64,000 nt of DNA from CAVPJW01 sp963705525 (GTDB lineage Bacteria; Acidobacteriota; Vicinamibacteria; Vicinamibacterales; CAVPJW01). Of the stretch, positions 28,056-37,453 are shown piece after piece. The notes beneath the pieces are model-generated. The model had not been told where the DNA came from. It saw only the letters and a program-made list of their open reading frames with translations, and did no database searches. The stretch spans positions 496,001-560,000 of the forward strand of contig CAVPJW010000003.1 of the NCBI GenBank assembly GCA_963705525.1, read 5' to 3'. Every line of letters begins with the position of its first letter. Within the stretch, counting starts at the first letter, position 1. A program made the translations under genes and the position numbers.

Positions 28056-29468
28056 ATGCAGCGTCGACGGTTCTTGATCCTGGTGGTAACTCTGATAGTC
28101 GCCGCACGGGCATTCTCGACGCTTTCCGCGAAACAGGTTGCGTCAGTGCAGCCGCGAGCGGGCGCGAAACACCACCTCGCTCTCGTCGGCGGAATGCTGA
28201 TCGACGGATACGAAGTGCCGCCCGTTCACCACGCGGCGATCTTGATCGAAGACGACAAGATCGTCGACGTCGGTCCGGCCAGTGAGATCAGGATTCCGGC
28301 GGACGCCGAGGTCATCGATACCAGCGGTCGGACGATGATGCCGGGGCTGATCGATGAGCACGTGCATCTGAACATTCTTGGTCATGGTGACTACGACCGG
28401 TGGGATCCGTGGATCCTCAAGAATGGGTACACCGAGAAAGTGATGGAGATCTCGGCGCGACAGCTGCTGATTGCCGGCATCACGACAGCGGTGGATCTTG
28501 GCGGTGGGTTGAAGGAAAGCCTGGGCGTTCGCGATCGGATCAGGCGAGGAGAGACTCCGGGCCCCCATCTTCTGGTCTCGGGTCCGTGGGTCACGCGCTC
28601 GCTCGGCGGCTATCCACCGGAGATGGCGTCGGGACAACGGCTCGTCGATACGCCCGAACAGGCGGCTCAGGTCACCGAAGAGCTCGCGAACGCAGGCGTT
28701 GACGTGATCAAGGCCTACATACAACTCAAACCGGCGCACTACAAGGCGATTACCGACGCCGCGCACAAACACAACATCAAAGTGCATGCGCACGTGTATG
28801 CCGAAGGCGACGTGCGGAATGCGCTCGAAAATGGGGTGGACGTGCTGACGCACGTGGGCTCGGCCGGCACGACGCCGCCCTACAGCGCCGACCTAATCCG
28901 AGTTATCGTCAACGCAGGTCGCCCGGTCGTTGTCACAGCGGCGCACCGCTCGTGGGTATTTCCGGACACCGTCGCTTTCCCCGAGCGCCTGCAGGACCCG
29001 CAACTGCGCCTGGACTTCGCTGCGATTCCGGGTCTGTATGAGGAGGTTCAGAACTCACTCAAACATTTTCAAGGACTGTCGTATTTCGATCGGACCGATC
29101 GCGAGATGTACTTTCGCGAACGCGGCCTGAAGCAGTTCATCGAATCCGGAGCGATCATGGGCATGGGCACCGATTCGGGAACGCCGATGAACTTTCACAC
29201 CGAGGCGTTGTGGCGCGAGATCAAGGCGCACGTCGACATGGGAATGTCGCCGCTGCGCGCCATCATGGCGTCGACGAGGGTCAACGCTCGGATTGTTCTC
29301 GGACTGGAGGATCGGGGCACCATCGAACCGGGCAAGCTCGCGGACGTGATCGTGGTCAACGGTAACCCGCTCTTCGACATCGTCGCGCTGTCGCGTGTCG
29401 AGGTGGTCGTCAAGGACGGGGTAATTCACAAGGGCAAGCCGCAGGCCCAGCGCCGTCCATCACAGTGA
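28056..29468 (+). CDS. Exported metal-dependent amidohydrolase (imidazolonepropionase/prolidase-like)
   Basis: The start ATG 28056 has AAGGAG seven bases upstream and opens a signal peptide (RRRFLILVVTLIVAARAFS). The 470-residue product is an amidohydrolase-superfamily enzyme: the metal-binding HxH is HVHL in PGLIDEHVHLN, a carboxylated-lysine candidate is in GVDVIKAYIQL, further histidines are in HAHVYAEGDV and THVGSAG, and the catalytic Asp is in GMGTDSGTP. The end GTIEPGKLADVIVVNGNPL is the typical outer sandwich. Such exported members often act on dipeptides or lactam-like compounds. The ferredoxin gene 24 bp downstream may be co-transcribed. Confidence 0.87.
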   Translation: MQRRRFLILVVTLIVAARAFSTLSAKQVASVQPRAGAKHHLALVGGMLIDGYEVPPVHHAAILIEDDKIVDVGPASEIRIPADAEVIDTSGRTMMPGLIDEHVHLNILGHGDYDRWDPWILKNGYTEKVMEISARQLLIAGITTAVDLGGGLKESLGVRDRIRRGETPGPHLLVSGPWVTRSLGGYPPEMASGQRLVDTPEQAAQVTEELANAGVDVIKAYIQLKPAHYKAITDAAHKHNIKVHAHVYAEGDVRNALENGVDVLTHVGSAGTTPPYSADLIRVIVNAGRPVVVTAAHRSWVFPDTVAFPERLQDPQLRLDFAAIPGLYEEVQNSLKHFQGLSYFDRTDREMYFRERGLKQFIESGAIMGMGTDSGTPMNFHTEALWREIKAHVDMGMSPLRAIMASTRVNARIVLGLEDRGTIEPGKLADVIVVNGNPLFDIVALSRVEVVVKDGVIHKGKPQAQRRPSQ

Positions 29469-29492
29469 ATAGAAATGCCGTAGACTGCACGG

Positions 29493-29846
29493 ATGCCACA
29501 GCTGACTGTCGAAGGGTACGGAACGTTCGAGGTTCCTCAGGGAAAGCGCCTGGTGCTCGCCATCGAGCGCGACGCGCAGGTTGACATCCTGCACGCATGC
29601 GGCGGCAACGCACGGTGCACGACGTGCAGGGTCGAGTTCATAGACGGAGAACCGGCGCGCATGACGGTCGCCGAGAAGGAGCGACTCGCGGCCAAAGGCC
29701 TGTCAGGCGTCAGGCTCTCGTGTCAGATCATCTGCGATCACGACATGGCGCTCCGCGCGATCAGCAGGCTCGAAGGGTCGGGCCGCCCCGATCCCGGGCC
29801 TCCACCCGCAGAGGTGATCACGCCACCCGCGGAGTGGGTCACGTAA
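29493..29846 (+). CDS. 2Fe-2S ferredoxin
   Basis: The 117-residue plant-type ferredoxin fold has four cluster ligands: Cys in HACGGNARCTTC (C-x5-C-x2-C) and the distant Cys in RLSCQIICDHD. A Pro-rich tail of about 20 residues follows the fold. The first strand QLTVEGYGTFEVPQGKRL is usual for this class. It carries electrons to an unidentified oxygenase or reductase; none lies next to it. The amidohydrolase upstream needs no electrons, so the pairing may be accidental. Confidence 0.87.
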   Translation: MPQLTVEGYGTFEVPQGKRLVLAIERDAQVDILHACGGNARCTTCRVEFIDGEPARMTVAEKERLAAKGLSGVRLSCQIICDHDMALRAISRLEGSGRPDPGPPPAEVITPPAEWVT

Positions 29847-29855
29847 GGCGGTCGC

Positions 29856-30506
29856 TCAGTTCGACGCGAAACAGTAGAACAATCCGTCTCCGCCGGTCCC
29901 GCGCAGATTCTCCTGGCTGCATCCGCTCGACGCGTGTGCGGAGTTCCACGAAGTGGGATTTGCGCCGCCGCCCTGACGATCGTGATGTCCCACCTGCGCG
30001 CTGCCGGCGGCGCCGGAGGTCCAGTTTCCACACGTGAGATTCGGCTCCGCGGGGAACGCGGTGCCGTCGAGCTGCGATCCGGTCAGGATGTCGTGACGAT
30101 TGGGTGTATCGCCCCGGCCGTTGACAACCTCGCCTTTTTCGTTCAGTTGGGTGTCCTTGGTCAGCTTGTTCTTGTCGCTGTGAAGGTCGGCGACATTCTC
30201 CGCGATGCGCACGCCTCTGGCATTCGTCCAGGGGCCGGACCCGATGCGATCGCGCGCGTTGACGGCGGGTTGGCCCGAGGCCGCGCTCGTGCTCAGGTAG
30301 GCATGCCAGGTGTGACTGCCCGCGCCCGCCGCCTGAGCCAGCATCTGGCAGTGACGGTCGGCGCCCGCGAGACCGCCGAGGTCGGCGCCCTTGCCAGGGC
30401 CTGCGCTCGTAATGAAGAACGTCATGGGATTCGTCTGGGCGGCGCCAAGGGCCAGGCCCGAGAGCGAGACGACCGCGGCGAGTCCGATCGATCGAAAGCT
30501 GGTCAT
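29856..30506 (-). CDS. Secreted lectin-fold-like protein
   Basis: The 216-residue protein has a signal peptide cleaved after LALGAAQ. The mature part has the pattern FITSAGPGKGADLGGLAGAD-RHCQMLA, WHAYLST, and a late HASSGCSQENLRGTGGDGLFYCF. These are features of small secreted proteins often annotated as lectin or endostatin-like (C-type-lectin-like fold). Four cysteines could form two disulfides. The function is unknown. It converges on the ferredoxin gene with a 9-bp gap. Confidence 0.65.
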   Translation of the reverse strand: MTSFRSIGLAAVVSLSGLALGAAQTNPMTFFITSAGPGKGADLGGLAGADRHCQMLAQAAGAGSHTWHAYLSTSAASGQPAVNARDRIGSGPWTNARGVRIAENVADLHSDKNKLTKDTQLNEKGEVVNGRGDTPNRHDILTGSQLDGTAFPAEPNLTCGNWTSGAAGSAQVGHHDRQGGGANPTSWNSAHASSGCSQENLRGTGGDGLFYCFASN

Positions 30507-30681
30507 GGGATCCTCGTTTCAGTGAAAGGACACTCGTGCATTGGACGCGCGAGAGCAATGCCGGGGTGCCGATTCTATCGGAACAGGCCGGCAGCCGGAG
30601 GCAACGGATCGCGGCCATCGGCACCATTCCGCCGGCGATGTTATCCTCAGGCAGCATCATCTTCATCGAGGAGCCGACATC

Positions 30682-31062
30682 ATGTCAGTTCGACTTCGCC
30701 TGAGCTTCCTGGCGATTATTCTCACTGCGATCGGCGCCGTTGCGCAGGCGCAGAGTCCGGCCGACCGGGTGCCGTTCTCGTTCCCAGTGGAGCACATGCA
30801 CGCTATGGGCGCCACTTGCAAAGGCGAGCTGACCGTGGACAAGTGGGTGTTCAGCTACAGGTCGAGCGACAAGCCTGAGGATAACCGCGACTGGAAGATG
30901 TCGGAGCTCAAGGCCGCCGAGTCGAAGAAGCCGGACGAGCTGATTCTGAGAACCCGCGAGTCGGGCGCGAAAACCCTGGGCCAGGACAAGAACTACAAGT
31001 TCAAGGTGCCGGGCGGGATCGACAAGGCGGTCGTCGACTACATGAATGACAGAATTAACTAG
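30682..31062 (+). CDS. Small exported protein of unknown function
   Basis: ATG 30682 is preceded by GAGGAG nine bases upstream and opens a signal peptide (LSFLAIILTAIGAVAQAQ). The mature protein (about 100 residues) is charged and contains CKGELTVDKWVFSYRSSD and FKVPGGIDKAVVDYMND. That resembles a small pleckstrin-like or SHOCT-free GRAM-like beta domain, but I would not assign it. The short repeat array at 31063 begins at its stop codon. Confidence 0.6.
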   Translation: MSVRLRLSFLAIILTAIGAVAQAQSPADRVPFSFPVEHMHAMGATCKGELTVDKWVFSYRSSDKPEDNRDWKMSELKAAESKKPDELILRTRESGAKTLGQDKNYKFKVPGGIDKAVVDYMNDRIN

Positions 31063-31117
31063 AGTCGAAGGGTCTCAAGGGTCTCAGGGTCGCAAGGTCT
31101 CAGGGTCTAAAGGGTCT
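31063..31117. repeat. Intergenic GTC-unit array
   Basis: From the stop of the small exported protein to the end of the convergent symporter gene, six or seven units of 7-9 bp occur in tandem, of the form GGGTCTCA, GGGTCTCAA, GGTCGCAA and GGGTCTAAA. No inverted half is present. The design matches the arrays at 44647 and 45864. Confidence 0.6.
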
Positions 31118-31118
31118 G

Positions 31119-32603
31119 CTACGCGTCAGCGTCGAGGCCGACGACGAGTCCTCGAAGCCGCTCGTTGGGCACCGGCGTGCCCATGAGGCTCACCCCGTAT
31201 CCCACCACCATCGTCGCCGCGAGACCGATCGGGGCTTGATAGAAAAAGCTCCAGCCGGTGCGGAACATCACGAGTGATACGGCAACGGTGCCTGCCACCG
31301 CTCCGGTCACCGCACCCGTCGGTGTCGTGCGCGTCGTCAGCGCGCCGAGAAGAAACACGCCAAGCAGCGGGCCCGAGATGAAGCTGCTTACGCGGTTGTA
31401 AGCGAGCGCGAGCTCGCCGAGACGATCGGCAAAGAGGGCCAGCCCCGTCACGAGGCCTCCCCAGAGAACAGTGCCCACTCGTCCGACGGACGCGTAGCGT
31501 TCGGCGGTTTCGGCCGGACGGAACAGCCGCTGGTAGAAGTCGACCGTTGTTGCTGTCGTCAACGAGTTGATGCCCGCCGACATCACGGCCATCGACGCGG
31601 CGAAGATCGACGCGATGATGAGGCCGGATGCGCCGGCAGGCAGCTCCCGCACCGCGAAGAACGGCAGAATGGCGTCCTCCGAGTTCAGGCCGGCGAGGTG
31701 GGCCGGGTTGTAGTGATAGAAGACGTAGAGCGCCGTCCCGACGAGCATCAGCAGCAGCGTCACGGGAACGACGACGATGGATTGGAGGATGACGGACTGG
31801 CGGCAATCGCGAGCCGATCGCGTCGTGAAGAGGCGCTGCAGCACGGCCTGGTCCGTGGTGAGCGGCGCGAGACAGAGCACAGACCCGCCGATGAGGCAGG
31901 CCCAGATCGATGTCAACTCGTTGGGATCCGTGCTCAGGTTGAAGAGCTTCAGCCGCCCGCCTTCGCTGGCAGTTCTCACGGCTGATTCGATGCTCACATC
32001 CAGGCTGCCGAGCGACGCCCAGAGAATCGCGACCAGCCCCGACATCACCGTTGTGAATTGGATGACGTCGGTCCAGATGACGGCTCGGATGCCGCCCAGC
32101 GTGGTGTAGAAAGTCGTGATCGCTCCCATCAGCAGGATGCACTGCCAGACTGGAAGTCCCGTCACGAGGCTGATGACGAGCGACGGCGCATAGAGCGCAA
32201 TGGCGACGTGCATCGCGCGCAGCACGTGGAAAAGCGCACTGGCCATCACGCGCACGATGAGGTTGAAACGCCGCTCGAGATACTCATAGGCCGTATAGAG
32301 GTTGAGTCGCGAATAGAACGGCACGAACACCAGAATGACGATGGGCGCCATGAGCGGGTACGTCGTGGCCCAGAAGAGCTCGAGGTTGTGTTTGTATGCC
32401 CAGGCCGGTGTCCCCATGACGGTGATGGCGCTCAGATCCGCTGCGATGATCGAAATCCCGGCGGCGAGCCAGGGCATGGATCGGCTGCCCAGGAAATATT
32501 CGCTGGCTGTGCTCTTCCGTCGGTAGAACGAGCTGCCGAAGCCGGCAACGGCGACGAGATACAGCACCACGACCGCGTAATCGAGGGTCGAGAACTCCTT
32601 CAT
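31119..32603 (-). CDS. Sodium:solute symporter (SSS family)
   Basis: The 494-residue protein has about 13 helices and starts at ATG 32603, overlapping the sialidase-like stop by four bases. Family signs are the first helix LDYAVVVLYLVAVAGFGSSF, RKSTASEYFLGSRSMPWLAAGISIIAADLSA split by the usual GSR loop, and YTTLGGIRAVIWTDVIQF. It is similar in layout to sialic-acid and sugar SSS transporters (SiaT/NanT type), but sequence alone does not fix the substrate. Translational coupling to the sialidase-like gene suggests transport of a glycan-derived acid or sugar. Confidence 0.88.
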   Translation of the reverse strand: MKEFSTLDYAVVVLYLVAVAGFGSSFYRRKSTASEYFLGSRSMPWLAAGISIIAADLSAITVMGTPAWAYKHNLELFWATTYPLMAPIVILVFVPFYSRLNLYTAYEYLERRFNLIVRVMASALFHVLRAMHVAIALYAPSLVISLVTGLPVWQCILLMGAITTFYTTLGGIRAVIWTDVIQFTTVMSGLVAILWASLGSLDVSIESAVRTASEGGRLKLFNLSTDPNELTSIWACLIGGSVLCLAPLTTDQAVLQRLFTTRSARDCRQSVILQSIVVVPVTLLLMLVGTALYVFYHYNPAHLAGLNSEDAILPFFAVRELPAGASGLIIASIFAASMAVMSAGINSLTTATTVDFYQRLFRPAETAERYASVGRVGTVLWGGLVTGLALFADRLGELALAYNRVSSFISGPLLGVFLLGALTTRTTPTGAVTGAVAGTVAVSLVMFRTGWSFFYQAPIGLAATMVVGYGVSLMGTPVPNERLRGLVVGLDADA

Positions 32604-33703
32604 ACGCGCAACCGATGGGTGCGAATCTTTCCCTGGCCATCTTCGATGCACCAGTGCGTGGCCAACACGTCGCCGTTCATCAATCGCACCAGCGACGGCT
32701 GGCCGAACCTGAGCGACGAGAACGTTTCGATCATGCCGCGCCCGGTTCCGCTTGTCTGCCCGACGCCGCCGTAGATGACACGCTCCGCCGTCACGTTCCA
32801 GCGATCGTGTCGAAAATCGACGAGCCTCACGACCAAGCCCACTTCACCCTCGCGGTGAGCGTGGATTGACAGCAGCAGGTCGTCGCCAAGCCAAAGCAAG
32901 CTCGACGCCTGCGCCATGTGGCCTGTGTCAATGGGCGCCGACCATTTCCGTCCATCGTCACGCGACACGACGACGTGGTTGGTATGACTCTTCTCGGTGC
33001 GATAGTCGAATGCCCACGCGATGGCGACGAGGCGTCCCGGCTGCATTTCGACGATGCGCGACTCGAGTGGTGTGAGATTGCACGAGGGGGCTTCAAAGAA
33101 GGTGTGGCGATCGTCCCAGGAGCGGCCGCGATCTCCGCTCCTGAGCAAAACACCGATCTGCCCGGAGGGATTACTCCCATCAGGCATCCGGCAGAGTGCA
33201 GCGACAGCGACCAGGTCGCCCGAACGAAGCTCGATGGCTGGACCAGACAGCTCGAGCAGTTCCGGCCGACTTCTCACGATGATCTGGGGTGTCGTCCAGG
33301 TGCGCCCGCCATCGTCCGACCGGCTGACGATGTCGTCTCCTGGCAAGAGGCCACGCGTCGCGGCGATGCCGATCGGCTCGTTCGGGTTGTGACGATGGAA
33401 TCGGTATCCGAGCGCGATCAGCGTCCCATTCTTGAGAACAGTTGGCTTCAGGTAGTCGCTCGTTGCGGTGCCGCTTGGCGGCTTGTCCTGCAGCGGACCC
33501 TCGAGAATCCACGTTCTGCCGTCATCTCGTGATCGGGCGATCCAAGTGGTGGCGTCCGCCGCCTCGAATGCCTCGGCGATGACAAAAAGCGCGAGGAGAT
33601 CGCCCGAGGAAAGCTGCACGAGGCCGGGAAAGTAGCCATGCCGACTCCGCACGTGCGGCATGAGGTTCTCGTAGACGACGTGCCCCTCGATGTAGTCGAT
33701 CAT
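32600..33703 (-). CDS. Sialidase-fold (BNR/Asp-box) protein, apparently cytoplasmic
   Basis: The 367-residue six-bladed propeller has four Asp-boxes: SRDDGRTW, SDDGGRTW, SGDRGRSW and SRDDGRKW. ATG 33703 starts 10 bp after the aminotransferase stop and gives MIDYIEGHVVYEN with no signal peptide; longer in-frame starts would overlap the aminotransferase gene with unlikely sequence. Secreted sialidases normally have a signal, so a cytoplasmic enzyme acting on imported oligosaccharide or a related sugar acid is inferred. The arginine triad cannot be placed with confidence by eye. It is coupled to the SSS symporter gene. Confidence 0.8.
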   Translation of the reverse strand: MIDYIEGHVVYENLMPHVRSRHGYFPGLVQLSSGDLLALFVIAEAFEAADATTWIARSRDDGRTWILEGPLQDKPPSGTATSDYLKPTVLKNGTLIALGYRFHRHNPNEPIGIAATRGLLPGDDIVSRSDDGGRTWTTPQIIVRSRPELLELSGPAIELRSGDLVAVAALCRMPDGSNPSGQIGVLLRSGDRGRSWDDRHTFFEAPSCNLTPLESRIVEMQPGRLVAIAWAFDYRTEKSHTNHVVVSRDDGRKWSAPIDTGHMAQASSLLWLGDDLLLSIHAHREGEVGLVVRLVDFRHDRWNVTAERVIYGGVGQTSGTGRGMIETFSSLRFGQPSLVRLMNGDVLATHWCIEDGQGKIRTHRLRV

Positions 33704-33713
33704 TTCGGGGGTG

Positions 33714-35051
33714 TCACGAGGCGGCGCGTTCGGCGGCCGCCAGCGTCGCCTCGATGTCGGCGTCGCTGTGGGCGGTTGACAGATACCAGCGGCCATCCGG
33801 GAGTACGAGCACGCCTTCGTCGAGGAGCGCGAGAGCGAAGTCGCTGTAGCGCTTCCTGTCGGCCGCAAGGGTGTCGCGATAGGTTCGTGCTGGTTTGTCC
33901 ATGAACGCGAGTTGAAAGACGGGACCGCCGCCCTGGGTGATCACGGTGTGTCCGTGGGACGAGAGCAGGCGCCGAAGGCCGAGGCGGAGATGTTCACCGC
34001 GGCGCCACAAGTCCGTGAATACGGTGCCACCCTCCGCCGCCAGCGTATCGATGGTCGCTTTCGCCGCGGCGAGCGCGAGCGGGTTACCGTTGAGGGTGCC
34101 GGCGTGAACGACCTTGCCCGCGTCGATCAGCGACATATATCGCTCACGACCTGCGAGCACGCTCAGCGCCGCACCGCCGGCGACGGCCTTCGCGTATGTC
34201 GCGAGATCCGGCGTGACACCGTAGAAACCCTGCGCTCCCTGAAGCTGCAGACGAAATCCCGTGATGACCTCGTCAAAGATCAGTAGCGCTCCGTGCTTTT
34301 CGGTGAGCGAGCGTAGCTTTTCCAGGAAACCTGCTGTCGGCGGGATGCAGCCGCTGTTGGCGAGCAGAGGTTCGCAGATGAGCGCCGCGATGTCGGCGCC
34401 GTGCTGCACGAAGGCGCGTTCGACGCCAATCTCGTCGTTCCATTCGACCACGATCGCGTCATTCTGAGGACGCTGACCCGCGGCGACAGGTATTGCGAGC
34501 GAGGCGCTGTTCTGGATCTCGTCGAGTGAAGGGTGGTAGCCGACGAGGACACTGTCATCCCAGCCGTGATAGTGCCCCTCGAACTTGAGATGCTTCGCGC
34601 GGCCCGTCGCGGCCCGCGCGAGACGGAGAGCGACCTGCACGATCTCCGTGCCGCTGTTCGCGAACGCGATTCGATCCGCACAGGGAATGATGCCGGTGAG
34701 GAGCTCCGCGACCTGAAACTCGAGGTCGTGCTGGGCGCCAAAGGTGAGTCCGCGCTCCAGCTGGGATTGGATGGCTTCAACGATGACCGATGGCCGATGC
34801 CCGAGGATCAGGGGTCCCCACGCCAGCCCGTAGTCCAGACAGGTGTTGCCGTCGACGTCGGTGACGCGGGCTCCGAAGCCCCGATCGAAGTAGAGCGGAT
34901 ACGGTCGGGCGTTCTTTCGAAGACCACTCGAGACGCCGCCGGCGAGTGAACGCTGCGCACGTTCGAAGCGGGCGAGTGACGCGCGAGTCTTGGCGCGGAC
35001 GTTCCGCTCGCGGAGAGCGGGAGAGAATGGGGAGGTGTCCGAGATCATCAA
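33714..35051 (-). CDS. Class III PLP-dependent aminotransferase (GSA-aminomutase-like)
   Basis: The 445-residue protein has the fold-type I hallmarks: FANSGTEIVQVALRLARAATG, KFEGHYHGWDD, the cofactor aspartate in LLIFDEVITGFR, and the lysine in LATYAKAVAGGAALSVLAG. This is a second HemL-like sequence in the window and again sits among catabolic genes, so haem synthesis is unlikely. Its place between an AstE-like deacylase and a sialidase-like gene suggests it removes an amino group freed by deacylation. Start MMISDTSP has two candidate ATGs one codon apart. Confidence 0.87.
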   Translation of the reverse strand: MMISDTSPFSPALRERNVRAKTRASLARFERAQRSLAGGVSSGLRKNARPYPLYFDRGFGARVTDVDGNTCLDYGLAWGPLILGHRPSVIVEAIQSQLERGLTFGAQHDLEFQVAELLTGIIPCADRIAFANSGTEIVQVALRLARAATGRAKHLKFEGHYHGWDDSVLVGYHPSLDEIQNSASLAIPVAAGQRPQNDAIVVEWNDEIGVERAFVQHGADIAALICEPLLANSGCIPPTAGFLEKLRSLTEKHGALLIFDEVITGFRLQLQGAQGFYGVTPDLATYAKAVAGGAALSVLAGRERYMSLIDAGKVVHAGTLNGNPLALAAAKATIDTLAAEGGTVFTDLWRRGEHLRLGLRRLLSSHGHTVITQGGGPVFQLAFMDKPARTYRDTLAADRKRYSDFALALLDEGVLVLPDGRWYLSTAHSDADIEATLAAAERAAS

Positions 35052-35089
35052 TTCGGTGAGCCTCGAGTTCGCGGCCCTGCAGTGCTGAG

Positions 35090-36049
35090 CTACGTGAGAA
35101 GTCCCGTCAAAAAGAACATCAGCTCGCCGGGCTCGACGACCGGGAGCTCCCGCCTCAAGACGACCATCCCGTTGCCCGGCGCACGATAGGTCTCGAGGAC
35201 ATTGCCATCGAGACTGTGCAAACGGCCAAGCTCGTCGCCCTTCTTCACCGGCTGCAACAGCTCGACGTTCGGCACGAAGAACCCGCGCGCCGTCGAGTCT
35301 ATGCCGACGTCGAGATTGCCGTCGCCGAAGAGGTGGTGCGTCACCGGGGCTCGATCAGGCTCACCCTTCAAGATCTCCAAATGGCGCATGAGATTCGTCA
35401 CGCCGCGCGAGTACACCAGCAGGTCTCCGCTGTCGATGCGACCGCCTCCGTGCGCCTCAGTGTAGAGCCACGGAATACCGCGACTCTCGGCGAATGACAC
35501 CGTTCGCCCCGGTGCCGTCGTCGGATGACCCCAGAGCACGCTCGCACCGAAGTTGAGTGCCGCCGCCTGTGAGCGTTCGTCCGCCGCGTTGTAGCCGATG
35601 AGCATGGGCATCGACCAACGGGTGCCCGCGCTGTGCAAGTCCACATAGAGATCGGCTCGCGCGATGACCGAATGGCCAAGATGGTATGCGAGCGCGGCGG
35701 AGGGACTGCCCACGGGATCGCCAGGGAACACGCGAGCAAGATTTGCCCCGTCCAGCGGACTGGCGCGCGTCCCCTGCCAGAAGGCGGGAGGATTGGCGAC
35801 GGGCACCGCGATGAGGTCGCCCGCCATCGTCATCGGATCAATCGCGCTCCAGACCTCCAGAATGGCCCGGACTCCCTCGTATTCATCGCCATGCACGGCG
35901 GCAGTGACGACCAGCGTCTTGCCAGGTCGATGGCCCCGCGCGATCAGCACGGTGACGTCAGTCGTGCGGGACGACAGCCCGGTTTCGAGTGTCACCGTGT
36001 ATTTCTGGCCACGGCCAAGACGATCGTGATGGAAATCAGGTGGGTTCAT
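35090..36049 (-). CDS. Succinylglutamate desuccinylase / aspartoacylase (AstE/AspA) family hydrolase
   Basis: The 319-residue product starts at ATG 36049. A Zn site is visible as H-x2-E in AAVHGDEYEG, with a later His in YVDLHSAGTRW and a catalytic Glu in YTEAHGGGRI. A C-terminal lipoyl-like beta barrel ends VEPGELMFFL. The family deacylates N-acyl amino acids or similar amides in the cytoplasm. It lies 39 bp upstream of the aminotransferase gene on the same strand, and the two probably act in sequence. Confidence 0.87.
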   Translation of the reverse strand: MNPPDFHHDRLGRGQKYTVTLETGLSSRTTDVTVLIARGHRPGKTLVVTAAVHGDEYEGVRAILEVWSAIDPMTMAGDLIAVPVANPPAFWQGTRASPLDGANLARVFPGDPVGSPSAALAYHLGHSVIARADLYVDLHSAGTRWSMPMLIGYNAADERSQAAALNFGASVLWGHPTTAPGRTVSFAESRGIPWLYTEAHGGGRIDSGDLLVYSRGVTNLMRHLEILKGEPDRAPVTHHLFGDGNLDVGIDSTARGFFVPNVELLQPVKKGDELGRLHSLDGNVLETYRAPGNGMVVLRRELPVVEPGELMFFLTGLLT

Positions 36050-36118
36050 TCGAGGTTGGCACTGCAATCGGACGCGCAAACGTGCAAGAATTTTCCATCA
36101 ACGGCTGCAGGACAGCGC

Positions 36119-36669
36119 ATGGCTCTCGACAAGCATGGTGGCCGGGCTCTCGTAATGGCCTGCACACTTGGCCTGGTTTGCCCACGAACGGCATACACGG
36201 AGTGGAGTGCGGACACCGCGCGCGACGCCGGCGTCCAGGGATCGATTCAAGGCTTGCCCGTGAGTGGCACGCGGCCGCTCGAATCCATCATCGATCGATT
36301 CTCGATTTCGCACGGCGCCAATCTGCTTTTGATCAATGCCGTTGTCCGCCACACCGATCGAGGATCGTCCGGAGACCGGGTGCCGCGCTGGATTCTGCTG
36401 GGTCGGTTCGGAGTTGGAGGTTCGATTCCTCACGCCGAGATACGGTTCGCGGCGCTACCATGGAGCAGTACGAATGGGGATCGGTCAGCCTGCAGGGCGC
36501 CGGCGCGCTGGAGCGTCGCGTGACCCAGCGAGTCTATCTTTCGGCAGAATACAAACTGACGCGAACCGTTCAGCATGTCAGCATTGTCGGTGGGACGGCC
36601 ACAACACCGCTCTTGACTCAGCATGTTGCTGTCGGCGTTACCGTGCGAGCGGGACGCTTCGGAACGTAA
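36119..36669 (+). pseudogene. Outer-membrane beta-barrel protein fragment, frameshifted
   Basis: Two frames together give a short barrel-like sequence: RVPRWILLGRFGVGGSIPHAE, then after a one-base shift near 36445 GGATMEQYEWGSVSLQGAG, RRVTQRVYLSAEYKLTRTV and TQHVAVGVTVRAG. The alternating pattern, final aromatic-poor strand and signal-like N-terminus (ALVMACTLGLVCPRTAY) suit an outer-membrane barrel of the lipid A deacylase or OmpW-like size class. It appears too short, so an internal deletion besides the frameshift is likely. It is on the opposite strand from its neighbours and interrupts the minus-strand catabolic cluster. Confidence 0.45.
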
Positions 36670-36688
36670 CCGGTTCCATCGCCACCCA

Positions 36689-37453
36689 TCAATAGACCAG
36701 ATACCCACCATCAACAACGAGCGTCGTCCCCGTCACGAACGAAGCCTCATCCGAGACCAGGAACGCGACGGCTCGGCCGACCTCTTCGGGCGTGCCGCGT
36801 CGGCCGAGCGGCGTCGTGCGCAGGTAGCGCCCGCTGACGCCCGCAGCCGTCAAATCATTGACGACGTGCTCGCTCGCCTCGGTGAGGATGTCGCCGGGCG
36901 CGATGGCGTTCACGCGGATTCGGTGCGGCGCGAGCTCGAGCGCCATCGATCGCGCGAGCGACACCTGGGCGGCCTTGGTCGCGCAGTAGAGCGCCGCGAA
37001 TTCCTGCGCGGCATAGGCGCCGACCGACGCAACGTGGACGATGCTGCCGCCGCGGCCGGCCGCGATCATTCTCCTCGCGGCGGCCTGCGAACAGTAGAAG
37101 GTGCCCTTCAGGTTCACGTCGACGATGTCATCGACGTGCCGGGAGTCGCTCTTCACGATCGATGCCACGGCAGGCATTCCAGTGAGGCTCGCGTTGTTGA
37201 CGAGAATGTCGACCGTGCCGAAGCGCGCGACCGTCTCATGAACCAGCCGTTCCGCAGCCTCAGGATCGCGAATGTCGAGCGTCAGCGTCAGGACTTCATG
37301 CCCCGCGAGCTCGGCAGTGGCGCGCTCGAGCGGCTCGCGGCGACGCTGGGCGAGGACGAGACGAACACCGCGTTCGGCCAGCACGCGCGCGATGCCGAAC
37401 CCGATGCCGGTGCCTCCGCCCGTGACGATGGCAACCTTGCCCTCGAGGCTCAT
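36689..37453 (-). CDS. Short-chain dehydrogenase/reductase (FabG-like)
   Basis: The 254-residue classical SDR has the cofactor motif TGGGTGIGFGIA, NNAS, the catalytic Ser in HVASVGAYAAQ, the Y-x3-K in YCATKAA, and the end VTGTTLVVDGGY. An Arg/Gln-rich segment after strand 2 (AQRRREPLE) favours NADP(H). Its start overlaps the MlrC-family stop by four bases (ATGA), so it is translationally coupled to that gene. It is probably a catabolic alcohol or sugar-acid dehydrogenase. Confidence 0.9.
   Translation of the reverse strand: MSLEGKVAIVTGGGTGIGFGIARVLAERGVRLVLAQRRREPLERATAELAGHEVLTLTLDIRDPEAAERLVHETVARFGTVDILVNNASLTGMPAVASIVKSDSRHVDDIVDVNLKGTFYCSQAAARRMIAAGRGGSIVHVASVGAYAAQEFAALYCATKAAQVSLARSMALELAPHRIRVNAIAPGDILTEASEHVVNDLTAAGVSGRYLRTTPLGRRGTPEEVGRAVAFLVSDEASFVTGTTLVVDGGYLVY

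Noticed and set aside
35633..36523. 296-codon plus-strand reading frame
   Set aside because: Its first half is antisense to the AstE-like gene; only the part after about 36119 resembles a protein and is described as a barrel fragment.
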